From Muscardinus avellanarius (lineage: Eukaryota; Chordata; Mammalia; Rodentia; Gliridae): a stretch of 64,000 nt of DNA. The stretch lies in assembly GCA_963383645.1 (NCBI GenBank), contig OY726561.1, positions 141,133,441-141,197,440 of the forward strand, in the 5' to 3' direction. Below, piece after piece: positions 23,117 to 34,690 of this stretch. The translations under genes and the position numbers were made by a program. Within the stretch, counting starts at the first letter, position 1, and the number at the start of each line of letters is the position of its first letter. The notes under the pieces are model-generated. The model saw only the letters and a list, made by a program, of their open reading frames with translations. It ran no database searches and had not been told where the DNA came from.

Positions 23117-23275
23117 ACAGGGGTTGGAACCCAGGAGAGTTCTACCTCCAAGCTACACTCCCAGCCTGATTTTATTCTTTTGTTTTGAAACAGGGTCTCA
23201 CTAAGGTGCAGAGGACCTCACTAAATTGCTGAAGCTGGCCAAGAACGTGTGATGCAATCTTCTTGTTTCTGCCTC
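22990..23275 (-). mobile_element. Minus SINE with (GT)n between two ID modules
   Basis: ID module 23000-23058, (GT)n 23066-23113, second ID module and the rest of a SINE 23118-23275. Confidence 0.8.
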
Positions 23276-23690
23276 CCTATCTTCTTTCTGCTCTATCACG
23301 AAGGCTGTCCTCAAACCTGCGTCCCACCTGCCGTCTCAGTGTCGATGCACTCCTCATTCTTTTCCTTTAGTTTGCTGAGGATTAGCCCACGGCCGCGAGG
23401 ATGCTAAGCTAGCAGAGGCGCTCCACCGCCAAGCGACAGCCTCAGGACAGAATTCGTAAAACTTTATACTGTACAAATTCCCCAGATATCTCATTCTCAA
23501 CTTTTCCTTCGAAATGCTCTGGGCTTGTGGCAAAGCTGTTGACTCGATCGTAACGCTCATGCGGCTCAGCAAGAGAAGGTCCTATCGTGTGGCGGTGCCC
23601 CGGTGTCCTATGGCTTTGACAAGTACAACACAATAAACTGGAGCTGACTATGTAAGGAGATGGACGGTATGTTGAGTGTTTTCTGTTTTT
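23276..23690. other. Intron, unique sequence
   Basis: About 415 bp with no repeat or coding exon recognised. Confidence 0.6.
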
Positions 23691-25045
23691 CTTTTTGCAG
23701 TACTGAGGATAGAACCCAGGGGCATTCTACCTCTAAGCTACATCCTCAGCCCCCTTTTTTTACTTCTTTATTTTGAAACAGGCTCTCATTAAGTTGTATT
23801 GGGCCTCACTAAGTAGCCGAGTCTGGCTGTGAACCTGAGATGCTCCTGTCGCAGTCTCCCAAGTACTGGGATTACAAATGTGCACCACCACGCCCACCTC
23901 CAATTTTTAATTTTGAAACAGGTCTAAGTTGTTCAGGCTGATCTTGAACCAGCCTAGCCTTGAACCTATGATCCTCTAATCTTAGTCTTGCAAGTACTGG
24001 GATTACAGGCATATACCACAATGCCCAGCTTGGAAGACATCTTATTGAGTAACCCCAGTGAATATTAAAACTGAGATCAGACAAAAACTTGTAATTTGCC
24101 GGGCGTGGTGGCGCACCCCTGTAATCCCTGAGCTTGGGAGGCGGAGACAGGAGGATGCGCAGGTTAGAAGCCAGCCTCGCTGGCTTAAGAGACCCTGTTT
24201 CCAAATAAAAATATAAAAATAGGTTTGGGAGTGTAGCCCAGACATAGAAGGGTTTCCAGGAACCCCAGTACCACCAAAAAACAAAACAAAAACAAAAACA
24301 AAACCTTGTGATTTAATTGAGAGAATACTCTATGGGATTTGTATTATATAATCTTTATATCCTTAGTGGACACTATATAATCTTTATTTCCTGTATATAC
24401 ACTTTTTTCCCTCTATACTGGATTTTTCTTTTTTTTCTTTTTGCGGATCTGGGGATGGAACCCAGGGGCATTCGACCTCCGAGCTACAGCCGCTGCCCTA
24501 TTTTTTATTCTCTATTTTGAAACCGGTTCTCACTGAGTTGCAGAGGGCTGCACTAAGTAGCTGAGGCTGTCCGTGAACCGCGATCCTCCGGGTCTCAGCC
24601 TCCCGAATGCTGGGATTACAAGCGTGCCCCACCATGCCCGGCTCTATACTGGATATCGAACCCAGGGGCATTCTACCTCTGAGCTATACTCCTACCCTAT
24701 TTTTTTATTCTTTCTTAAATTTTTTTTATTTTTTGCGGATCTGGGGGTGGAACCCAGAGGCATCTGACCTCTGAGCTACATCCCCTGCCCTATTTTTTAT
24801 TCTTTATTTTGAAACCAGGTCTCACTGAGTTGCAAATGGCCGCACTAAGTAGCGGAGGGTGTCTGCGAACCGCTATCCGTGATCCGCGATCCTCTGGTCT
24901 CAGCCTCCCAAATGCTGGGATTACAAACATGTATATTTTTAATTTTGAAACAGAGTCTCACTGAGTTGCAGAGGGCCTAAAGAACTGAGGCTGGCTGTGG
25001 ACCTGGGGTCCTCTTGTCTCAGCATGCGCCACCACAGCTGGCTCG
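23691..25045. mobile_element. Dense SINE block
   Basis: Minus SINEs 23695-23903 and 23905-24030 (7SL half). Plus short-form SINE 24097-24275. Minus SINEs 24438-24645, then an ID module 24645-24705, 24732-24930 and 24932-25045. Confidence 0.8.
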
Positions 25046-25342
25046 ATTTCCTTCCTAGTAATGAGTACAAGCTCCTAGAAGGTGGGCCGCCTCTCAACTG
25101 TCCCCCAGAACAGAGCGCCCGTGGCCGCTAAGGGCCCTCTGGTTCACACCTAGAGAATGCCGCCCTCTCCGTGAGTTGTGGTGTCGGAGTCAATGGCGGC
25201 CGCTGCCCAGGAGTCTGGGGGCCTGCAGTGCACAGTGCTGTAGAGTGAAGGAGCATTTCCAATGTGGCCTCAACAGAAAACGTGCCTGAGGATAAGCTTG
25301 ATTTTGTTTTTGTGATAAGGATTGATGGCTGCCAGCTGGGCC
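25046..25342. other. Intron, GC-rich unique sequence
   Basis: CpG-containing unique sequence at about 25100-25215. No coding exon recognised. Confidence 0.6.
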
Positions 25343-25924
25343 TGGGGCACACACCTGTAACCCCCATACTCGGGAGGCTGAGACAGGAGGATCACAGGTT
25401 TGTGGAGAGCCTCAGTGAGTAGTGAGACTCATCGACCCAATGAGACCCTGTTTTCAAAATTAAAACAAAATGAGGCTGGGGGTGCAGCTTAAAAGTAGAA
25501 TGCCCCTGGGTTCTATCCCCCGTACCAAAAAAATTAAATTGAATTAAAAGAAGGCTGCCCTGCTTTACATTACACTACTGTGTGTGCATGTGTGCGTGTG
25601 TGTGCGTGCGTGCATGCGCACGCATGCGTGATGGGGATTGAACCCAGGGGTGTTCTACCTCTGAGCCACAAGCTACCCCCCCTTTGTATTCTGAACAAAG
25701 CTAGGTTGCTGGGGGCCTAAATTGTTGAGGTTGACATTAAACCTGTGATCCTCCTGTCTCAGACTCCCAAGTACTAGCATTATAGGTGTGTACCACCATG
25801 CCTGGGTGATATTACTCTTTACAGGGCTGGATACTTCAGACATGATTTTTTGTTGGGATAGAGAGAAGGGGCAGTTCAGAGAGAGAGAGAGGGAGAGGGA
25901 GGGGGAGAGGGAGAGGGAGGGAAG

Positions 25925-25966
<42 letters not shown>

Positions 25967-26365
25967 AAATGGGGAGTGAACCCAGTAGCACTCTACCTTG
26001 GAGCTCCAAGCCCTACTTAATCTTTTCTTTGGAAATAAGAAGCTCTTTATTTACTTTATTTTTTCTTTGCTAAGTTTTGGAGGGCCTTGCTAAGTTGCCC
26101 AGGGTGGCTGCAACCTGCAATCCTAGTATTGGGAGGCTATATGCCATAGTTCTATTTATATTTCCACAACTCCCAAAATTTATTCTTTTATTTTCTGGTA
26201 CTGGGGTTGAACCCAGGGTCATTCTACCTCTGAGCTACATTCCCAGGCTCATTTTTTTTTAATTCTTTATTTTGAAACAGGGCCTCACTAAGGCTGTCCA
26301 CAAACTTGAGATACTCCTATCTCGGTCTCCCAAATATTGGGATCACAAGAGTGTGCCACCACTCC
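25343..26365. mobile_element. SINEs and purine or GT repeats
   Basis: Plus SINE 25343-25530. Alternating TG/CG/CA stretch 25580-25630. Minus SINE 25632-25805. (GA/GGGAGA)n with (GT)n 25878-25964. Minus ID and SINE pieces 25970-26130 and 26198-26365. Confidence 0.8.
25878..25964. repeat. (GA)n/(GGGAGA)n followed by (GT)n
   Basis: Purine-only run 25878-25925, then a GT run 25926-25964. Confidence 0.95.
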
Positions 26366-26379
26366 TTAAATTCTAGGCA

Positions 26380-26508
26380 ACTCCTAGAATTTAAGTTTAG
26401 TACAGGGCAGGAATGGGGAAAGGGCTAATGAGTGATATGTGCATGGATGCCTCTACCATCTTGTACTCCATTAAGATGTATGACCACAATGCACCAATAA
26501 AAATTTAA

Positions 26509-26515
<7 letters not shown>
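26380..26515 (+). mobile_element. L1 3' terminus fragment
   Basis: Ends accacaatgcaccaataaaa then A/T-rich, the same terminal motif as the inverted copy at 8873. 5' truncated. Confidence 0.55.
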
Positions 26516-26519
<4 letters not shown>

Positions 26520-26540
<21 letters not shown>

Positions 26541-28441
26541 CACTGAGGTTCCTGGAAACCCTTCTACCTCCAGGCTACACTCCCAGACACCATTTTTTTT
26601 TTTTTTTTTTGGAAACAGGGTCTCTTAAACCAGCGAGGCTGGCTTTGAACCTGCACGATGCTCCTGTCTCCGGCTCCCAAGTGTGGAGATTACAAGCATG
26701 CACCACCATGCCCAGAAAAATAAAAATAGTACAGCGGGAAAGAACGGATAAGAACAAGGTTGTTCATGAAATTTAAAAAAATTCTGAAATTTGGATAGAT
26801 TATCAGAAAAGACTTAACCATAAGCATATGAATTGAAACCTTCATTCTTCTCCCTAAAATTGGCAATTCCACAATCTCTGATAGAAATTAGTATCTGCTA
26901 GGCCAGGCGTGGTGGTGCACGCTTGTAATCCCAGCATTTGGGGGGCTGAGACAGGAGGATAGCGGTTTGTGGACAGCCTCAGCTACTTAGTGAGGCCCTT
27001 TGCAAACCAGTGAGACCCTATTTCAAAATAAAGAATAAAAGCCGGGTGTGATGGCGCACGCTTGTAATCCCCACGCTTGGGAGGCGGAGACAGGAGGCTC
27101 GTACAGGTTCGAAGCCAGCCTCAGGTACTTAGTGAGGCTCTCAGCAACTTAGTGAGACCCTGTTTCCAAATAAAATATAAAATAGGTCTGGGAGTATAGC
27201 CCAGAGGTAGAAATCCTCTGGGTTCCACCACCAGTACCACACACACACACGAAAAAAATAAATAACTAAAATAAAGAATAAAAGCCAGGCATGGTGGAGC
27301 ATGCTTGTAATCCCAGCATTTGAGGGAGCTGAGACAGAAGGATCGTGGTTCACAGACAGCCTCAGGTACTAAGTGAAGCTCGCTGCAACTCAATGAGACC
27401 CTGTTTCAAAATAAAGAAAAAAAAAAATGGGCTGGGGGTGTAGCTCAGAGGTTGAATGCCTCTGGGTTCCATCCCCAGACCCGCAAAATAAAATAAAATA
27501 AAGAATAAAAAATAGGGCAGGTAGGTGTAGCTCGGAGGTCGAATGCCCCTGGGGGATTCCATCCCCAAACCCACACAAACACACACACACACAAAAAGAA
27601 TAAAAAGTAGGGCTGGGGGTGTAGCTCGGACGTAGAATGCCCATGGATTCCATCCCCAGTACTGGGGGAAAAAAATTCGTATCTGCTAAGGAATAGATTC
27701 AGCGATGGGCACAGAACAGTTAATAAGAACCCTGTTATTAAGTCGAGGGGTATAGTCCCAATCCAGTCACTCTCTGAGGATCTGAAGAGGGTTGTGCTGC
27801 TAAAAACAAAAAGGGGGTAAGAACACATCAAAAAGTTTGCTCATTCCCAAAGTATTTAGAACATGTCATAAGGGGAGAACACGGCCAAAGAACAAAATAG
27901 AAAATATCATGCACCAGGCAGAGAGGAGGAAAGCTGATGAAAGGGGTTAGATCACAAAGAGAAAGAGATTCCATGGGCTGGGCATGGTGGCACACACTTG
28001 TCATCCCCACGCTTGGGAGGTGGAGGCAGGAGGATCGCGCAGGTTCGAAGCCAGCCTTGCTGGCTTAAGAGATCCTGTTTCCAAATAAAAATATAAAAAA
28101 TAGTTGTCTGGAGTGGAGCCTGGAGGTAGAAGGGTTTCCAGGAACCCCAGTACCACCAAAAAAAAAAAAAAAAAAAGGAATTTCATGTTATAGCTACACT
28201 TTCCTGGCAGAGTCTTCTTTTATTTTTCAGGTGTGTGTGTTACACTGGGAATTGAACCCAAAGGCATTCTACCTCCAAGTTATACTCCTAGCCTGATTTT
28301 ATTTTTTTAAATTTGGAAACAGGATCTTGCTAGGTTGATGAGAGCCTCACTACTTGTTAAGGCTGTCCTTGAACCTGAGATCCTCCTGTCTCAGCTTTCC
28401 AAGTACTCAGATGAGAGGCAAGTGTCACCATGCCCACTGAG

Positions 28442-28485
<44 letters not shown>

Positions 28486-28845
28486 TATTTGTTTGTTTAT
28501 TTATTTATTTATTTTGCAGTGCTGGGGATAGAACCCTGGGGCATTCTACCTCTGAGGAACCACGATCCTCCTGTCTCAGCCACCCAGATGCTGGGATTAC
28601 AAGTGTGTGCCACCATGCCTGGTTTTAATATTTACTTATTTATTTTTATTTTTTATGGTGCTGGGGATTGAACCCAGGGCCATTCAACCTCCAATCTATA
28701 TCCCCAGCCCTAATTTTTATTCTTTATTTTAAACGGGGTCTAAGTTGTGGAGGGCCTACGTAGCTGAGGCTGTCCGTAAACCTGCAATCCTCCAGTCTCA
28801 GCCTCCCAAATATTGAGATTACAAGTGGGTGCCACCACACCCAGC
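26520..28845. mobile_element. Dense SINE block
   Basis: Minus short-form SINE 26545-26720. Plus SINE 26900-27040, truncated and joined directly to plus SINE 27042-27260. Plus SINE 27283-27484 followed by two more ID modules to 27665. Unique intron 27666-27975. Plus short-form SINE 27976-28175. Minus SINE 28235-28437. (TTTC)n/(TTTA)n 28442-28515. Minus SINEs 28516-28625 and 28655-28847. Confidence 0.8.
28442..28515. repeat. (TTTC)n then (TTTG/TTTA)n
   Basis: About eleven TTTC units, followed by TTTG and TTTA units. Confidence 0.95.
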
Positions 28846-28979
28846 TCTGAGTCTTTTTTTAAAAAGCCAAAGATTTATATGATTTGAAGAGAAATCAGAA
28901 TACTGGCAGAGCCTTATTTAAAGAGGCCGGGCTGTCTACATTCACACCGTTCAGTATAGGCAGTGGGTACATGGAAATC

Positions 28980-29060
28980 AAACTATATTCCTACATTTTT
29001 TATTTTCACTTCACAGATAAAGAAACTAAAGCACCATGAAGAAAACTACTTTCTCCAAGA
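28980..29060 (+). mobile_element. MIR fragment
   Basis: tattttcacttcacagataa followed by agaaactaaag fits the MIR core in plus. Confidence 0.5.
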
Positions 29061-29696
29061 AAACAGCTCGACAAAATGGATTTCATCTACTTAGCAACTG
29101 CTCCCAAAACTGTCGGCATGGTTCAACTAACGATAGATCACAACTCTAGGTGGCAAGCTGAATGACTCATGTAGATCAAAGAAAAGGTAGGTAGGGGCTC
29201 AGATTCGCCAGCTGACACGCAGCCAAGGGCTGGAGCACGCCACTGCAGCGGGAAGACAGCGCCAGGCGCAGCGGCAGCAGGTGCTCCTCCCCGACCACCC
29301 CTTCAAAGGCAGCCGTGCAAGTGGAGCCCCACGGTGCACTCCACCGGCATCTCAGTGTGATCACCGAACTAGTAATCCTAGTAGTCCGTGCCATGCAGAT
29401 CCCATCCCAGGCACATCCCAGAGGAAGCACTCCAGACCTTTCATTTCCACAGCCACTCTTTGGAATCAGTCCAACTCCAACTGGACTCTAGTTTATAAAA
29501 TACACTCTGTGTCCATGAACTTCTACAGAAACCTCAGCTTTTAAAAAGAGTTTCTCCTCACAACTGCTTTTTGGCAGGAACGTAGGATGCTCCAAAGATA
29601 CTTGGTTTCTTGTACCTTTCCAAAGTGAAATCATTTGAAACCCTCCCTCCACATTTTAAAATCCTTTCAGCATCATTGACCGAAGTATAAAGCAAC
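29061..29696 (-). other. RBM6 intron next to the 74-nt exon, repeat-poor
   Basis: No SINE, L1 or microsatellite seen. It starts with the weak donor at 29691-29696. Confidence 0.65.
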
Positions 29697-29770
29697 CTGG
29701 TTGGCCTCCATGCATCCGATGGCATCTTCCAAGAGTGAAAACTCCACGCAGACATAGCCATAGTCGTAAC
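29697..29770 (-). CDS. RBM6: RBM6 exon: RRM1 RNP1 strand (74 nt)
   Basis: This exon is 74 nt. The acceptor is atgctgtccccag|GTTACG and the donor ACCAG|gttgct. Its first two bases complete the split Gly codon, then it encodes YDYGYVCVEFSLLEDAIGCM followed by EANQ, ending at phase 0. YDYGYVCVEF is the RNP1 strand and LLEDAIGCMEANQ is helix 2. RNP1 keeps the aromatic Y-G-Y core but lacks the usual basic-Gly opening, as expected for this RRM in RBM6. The last RRM strand must lie in the next exon, off the left edge. The donor matches consensus only at CAG|GT: +3 to +6 are t-g-c-t instead of r-a-g-t. The length is not a multiple of three, so skipping changes the frame. Confidence 0.94.
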
Positions 29771-30890
29771 CTGGGGACAGCATTTAAATACAGACGGGAG
29801 TGGTGTTAGTGCCTTGCAAACACAAAAGACACACTTAAATTCCCCGCTTCTGAACCCCTTAAACAAGCCCTCCCCGTGAGCCCTCCCTCCCCTACACTGG
29901 GCAAAGTTGCTACCCCAAACAGAAAAAAGTACTGAAGCAAGGTCTGGATGTTTCTGAACTTTGAGATTCATCCTAAAATGGCTTTTCCTATTAACCCAGA
30001 AGATCTCTGCCCTCTTTAGCACTGTTGATCTGGCGAGGGTGGGCCCAGAACTGGGTAATCCCACAGGAAATTCATGTGGGGACCCAAACAGTTAACCACA
30101 GGCTGAATCTTCTGGAAAAACATAGTCAACAAGAGCAGGAAAGTATCTGAAAAAAAAAAGTATCCAGAGAAGAAGCAATTATCCCAAGGCTATGCTAAAT
30201 ATCACTTTTCAAGCAGAAAACATGTTCAAAGGAAAATGCTAACAGACTGAGGAAACCATTCTGTCTGGACACCACAGGAGGCTTCTGGTAGGCAGGGGAG
30301 AGACCGTGTCAGGTCTCCTCTTTGTTTCCTATTTCAAACAAGCTAAAGTCTTTACCAAAGGAAAGAGGTATAAAAGCATAAATATGAACAGCAAGGTCCA
30401 AAACTGCGTATGCACAACGACTGCCAGAGAGCCGGCTGGGGAAAGGCAGCAGTTGTTAGCAGTCGACACACATTCAAGAAGTGCACGTACCACGAGTTAC
30501 GAGGGGCCCAGCGCGCGCCGCCTTGCCCTGGGCACCGCCACGGGCAGCAGGGCCCGGGGCTCTCAGGACCCATGAGGTTAGGCCGGCATGGGATTTACAG
30601 GTCTGAACCCCCTTCTCGCTCGTCCTCTGACTTCCCCGACAGCCACCGGATGACCGGAGCAACGCACTTGCCACTGCACTGCTCCATGAGCGGCTCCCAC
30701 GCACCCTCACTGCCTCACAGAATAAAGCTCGTTTCTAGGATGCCACGTGTTCACGTGAGAAACACAACTCGGGAAAAGAAAACATACAACCTATGGTGAT
30801 GGTAAGCACAAAGTATAGCAACAGGAGCCCAATATTAACCACCAAGGGACCAGAGATCAGACACCAAGCGCAGCAGAAAGTATAATCTGG
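29771..30890 (-). other. RBM6 intron, repeat-poor, with CpG-rich patch
   Basis: About 1.1 kb without recognised repeats, directly upstream of the 74-nt exon on the gene strand. It holds a CpG-rich patch at about 30405-30690. Confidence 0.65.
30405..30690. promoter_or_regulatory. Small CpG-rich patch (candidate regulatory element)
   Basis: By hand count it has about 21 CpG in roughly 270 bp, with GC near 60 percent. It includes gcgcgcgccgcc at about 30511. The rest of the unique intron is CpG-poor, and no repeat accounts for it. Regulatory function is inference. Confidence 0.4.
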
Positions 30891-30892
30891 AG

Positions 30893-31285
30893 TCAGGTGT
30901 GGGGTGCACACTCTGATCCCAGTACTTAGGAGGCTGACATAGGAGGATCGCAGGTTCAGAGACATCCTCAGCAACTTAGCGAGACCATCAGAAACACAGC
31001 AAGACCCTGTTTCAAAATAAAATATAAAAGCTGGGCCTGGTGGTGCACACCTGTAATTCCAGTACTTGGGAGGCTGAGACAGGAGGATCACAAATTCAAG
31101 GATAGTATTGGCAAGTAGTGTGGTTCTCATTAACCTAGTGAGAACTGTTTCAAAAAATAAAATAAAAAGTAGGGCCAGGGGTGTAGCTCAGAGGCAGAAT
31201 GCCTGAGTTCAATCCCCTAGTGTCACACACACACCAAAACAAAACAAAACAAAACAAACAAACAAACAAACAAAAAAAACCCGCT
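30893..31285 (+). mobile_element. Two plus SINEs with CAAA tail
   Basis: 30893-31028 (truncated in the linker) and 31029-31230, then a CAAAA/CAAA tail to about 31280. Confidence 0.85.
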
Positions 31286-32214
31286 GGTGTATAGCTCAAT
31301 ATGAACCTTTTAAGTTTTAGGAATGACCAGGAAAAATAAATGGAAACAGCACCATCTTAGGTTGAGATTTTTCTATTTCTCAGCTTTGAGGAACAGAGTA
31401 AAACTAATTCCAGTCTTCTTTAAACTTACCATAAAATCATTTTCCACTGATTAGTAACTCTTTGAAGAAATAAAAATACTTTAGAGAAACAATGTACCTG
31501 TTTGCATCTATCCCATTAGCAATAGAAACTGTTGTTACTAGATTCCTGACCAAACTAAGTGAAAGCCTGACACAGAAAACAGTCTACAAAATTTGTGAAG
31601 GGCTCTGAATGTTCTTTGGTAACACTGTAGAGGAAGAAAATACACTAAAATACTTGTTACCTATTGCACTCCGAAGCCTGCCCTAATCAGAAGGGCCAGC
31701 CACCGGACAACCTGAACGCGTGGTCACCTCTACCACTGCTTCGAAGGAGCGCCTCGGGGCATAAAAGCAACCCTCTCCTTACCAACAAAAATGAAAAACA
31801 CGGATGCCCACGTTTCCTTTCTACGTCTAGAGAAGCGACTCATGTGGCCCCGAGGAACACACAGAATCCACAGATGAAGAGGAAATTCATGACAACATTC
31901 ATTCTTTGCTAAAGAACAGACTCTGATACTCCAGTCACTGGGAACAAACATACACAGTCTGTAAGAGGCAATATCAAATAGCACCTGTACACATCAACTG
32001 CTAATATGATTACATTCACAAGCCCTAAACTCCAATTCTTCCTGAAATTTTAGCTATCAAACAAGAACAGAAATTTAAGGTTTAATATTAATTTAATTTA
32101 ATATTGCCTGAAACTTTTTAAAAAGCGAATCTTGATCCTAGGCATTCTGTATGTTTACGATTCCTAGTTCTACCATAAAGACATTCAGAAATTGCCAAAA
32201 TAGACAATACTAGT
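31286..32214. other. Intron, unique sequence
   Basis: About 930 bp, AT-rich overall with a more GC-rich part at 31660-31860. No coding exon recognised. Confidence 0.6.
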
Positions 32215-32425
32215 AAATAATATTTACACAGAACTTGTTAGAACAAGCCTCTTATCTCAAAGCACTTTATATATACTGACCTAATCCTCACAAGACAACC
32301 TCACAAGGTAAATATTATTAATCTCATTTTACCCATGGGAAGCCAGCAAAAGAAGGATAATTTGCTCAAAGTCATCTTATTTGTAAGTAACAATACTGAG
32401 CTTTAAACCTAGTCAGTCCAGATTC
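32215..32425 (+). mobile_element. MIR SINE
   Basis: cctaatcctcacaagacaac, then aatctcattttacccatggg, then aatttgctcaaagtcatctt: a good plus-strand MIR over its core and 3' part. Confidence 0.85.
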
Positions 32426-32439
32426 GAAAGTATTCACTC

Positions 32440-32696
32440 CCAGGCCGGGCGTGGTGGGCACGCTTGTAATCCCAGCGCTTGGGAGGCTGAGACAGGAGGA
32501 TCGCACAGGTTCGAAGCCAGCCTCAGCTACTGACTGAGGCTCTCAGCAACTTAGTGAGACCCTGTTTCCAAATAAAATATAAAATAGGCCCGGGAGTATG
32601 GCCTGGAGATAGAAAAGCCCCTGGGTTCTACCCCCAGACCACCAGTCCCACCAATAAGACAAAACAAAACACCAAAAAATAAATAAATAAATAAAA
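32440..32696 (+). mobile_element. B1-ID SINE with perfect target duplication
   Basis: Complete plus copy flanked by gaaagtattcactc at 32426-32439 and 32697-32710 (14 bp, identical). Long-linker subfamily (aggctctcagcaacttagtg). Confidence 0.95.
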
Positions 32697-32710
32697 GAAA
32701 GTATTCACTC

Positions 32711-33434
32711 TTCACTCTCTAGAAATGACTCTATTAGCTCACCAAATATTGTTCGGAAGAGACGGAAGCAAATGATGATTATAAAAACTTCCATAGCAAC
32801 ATGGAAAGACATTTAATGTTTTTAAAGCTGTACAAATGAATATATCCTTTCGTATAATTATGTAAAGGTATACTTAAAAAGGGACTAGAGTTATATACAA
32901 TGTAATTATGTCTAACTGGGAAGTCAGACAAAAACCAGCATGTGAGATGAACACCACGCGCCGTCCAATCATACTGGGCGTCCCAAGGTGAAGAACAACA
33001 TACCATCTTTCAATATAGGAAAGTCCAACATTGCCAGTTTTTCTTCCAGCGTCGCAAGGATCACTTTTCCTTTGGCTGACACCAGATGAAGAGGTTGGCT
33101 TGCATTTAAGGGCCACAATGTACGAAAAATACATCACTTTAAATAACAGAATCACAGCCGGCACAGTAAATGCTCACACTTAAACTTGGAAACAAACCGG
33201 CTGAAACCACAGATGCCTGCCATCCCCACCTCCCACCATCATTCCACAAGAGGGAAGACAGGGCTAGGGGTGGGGAGACAGCGCGCGAGCAAGCGCAGAG
33301 GAATATACAAAATCTGAACCGCAGTAATGCAAGCCAGCTGCTCACCAAAGTGACCCGAGGCTTGTTCTGCTCTATTCGCTATAGTAGGACAGTCGGGGAC
33401 TTGCTGTGCTTACCTCCCAAACGTAGTATCTGTG
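32711..33434. other. Intron, unique sequence
   Basis: About 720 bp without a recognised repeat or coding exon. Confidence 0.6.
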
Positions 33435-34690
33435 TGTGTGAGGAGGGGTGCTGGGGAATGAACCCAGGGATTCTACCTCTGAGCCAAGCCCAGCCAATTT
33501 TATTTTTATTTACTTACTGACTTATATTTATTTAGGTGCTAGGGATGGAAGCCAGGGGCATTCTATCTCCGAGATATAGCCCAGCCCAACTTTTTATTCT
33601 TTATTTTGAAACAGAGCTCATTACGTGTTGGAGGGCCTCATCAAGCAGCTGAGGCTAGCCGAGAACCTGGCTCCTCCTGCCTCAGCCCCCAAGTACTGGG
33701 ATTACAAGTGTGCCTCACCAGACCCGGCTTTTCTTTTTTAAAGCAGGGTCTCACTAAGTTGCTGAGGACCTCATTAATTGCTGAGGCTGACTGTGAACTT
33801 GCAACCCTATCTCAGGCTCCCAAGTACTGGGATTACAAGTGTATACCAGCATGCTCAGCCCAAATGTAATTTTTTAATTCACAGAAAATGTTCTAGTAGG
33901 CACAGAATGTATTTCATCTAGAGATGTTACATTCTGAAAATGACCAATGAATCTTATATTTAAAACTGCAAGAAATGAGCCGGGCGCGGTGGGCACGCTT
34001 GTAGTTCCAGCGTTCGGGAGGCTGAGACCGGAGGATCGCAGTTCACGGACAGCCTCAGCTCCTTAGTGAGGCCCTCTGCAACTCAGTGAGACCCTGTTTC
34101 CAAATAAAGAATAAAAAATAGGGCTGGGGGTGCAGCTCAGAGGTAGAATACCCCTGGGTTCCATTCTCAGTACCTCAAAAAAAAAGATGTGAGAAACCAC
34201 TTGAAATGATCAAATGGTGAACTTGGCATGAACAGTCGCATAGACAGATTTACCCAAAAAGAGTATCAAGCCGGGCGTGGTGGGCACGCTTGTCATCCCC
34301 GCGCTTAGGAGGCGGAGACAGGAGGATCGCGCAGGTTCGAAGCCAGCCGTGCTGGCTTAGGAGACCCTGTTTCCAAAAATAAAATAGGTCTGGGAGTGTA
34401 GCCCAGAGTAGAAGGGCTTCCAGGAACCCCAGTACCACCAAAAAAAAAAAAAAGAAGAGAGTATCAAAAGGTCTATTTAAGCCGGCGTGGTGGCCCACTT
34501 GGCATCCCCGCACTTGGGAGGCCGAGACGGGAGGATCTGGGTTCGCAGCCAGCCTCGGCTCCTTAGTGAAGCCCTCTGCAATTCAGTGAGACCCTGTTTC
34601 AAATAAAGAATAAAAAATAGGGCTGGGGTGTAGCTTGGAGGTAGAATGCCCCTGGGTTTCATCCTCACTACCACAAAATAAATACACAAA
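33435..34690. mobile_element. SINE block
   Basis: Minus ID module 33445-33505. Minus SINEs 33530-33732 and 33733-33860. Unique 33861-33976. Plus SINEs 33977-34183, 34270-34450 (short form, flanked by agagtatcaa at 34260-34269 and 34458-34467) and 34480-34690. Confidence 0.88.

Noticed and set aside
1..29690. Further RBM6 exons (end of RRM1, zinc finger) left of the 74-nt exon
   Set aside because: I looked on the minus strand of the unique stretches for the expected continuation and found none with splice borders. They are presumably beyond the left edge; a protein-to-genome alignment would settle it.
29558..30064. 168-residue minus frame
   Set aside because: It overlaps the 74-nt RBM6 exon in the wrong frame and reads through both introns.
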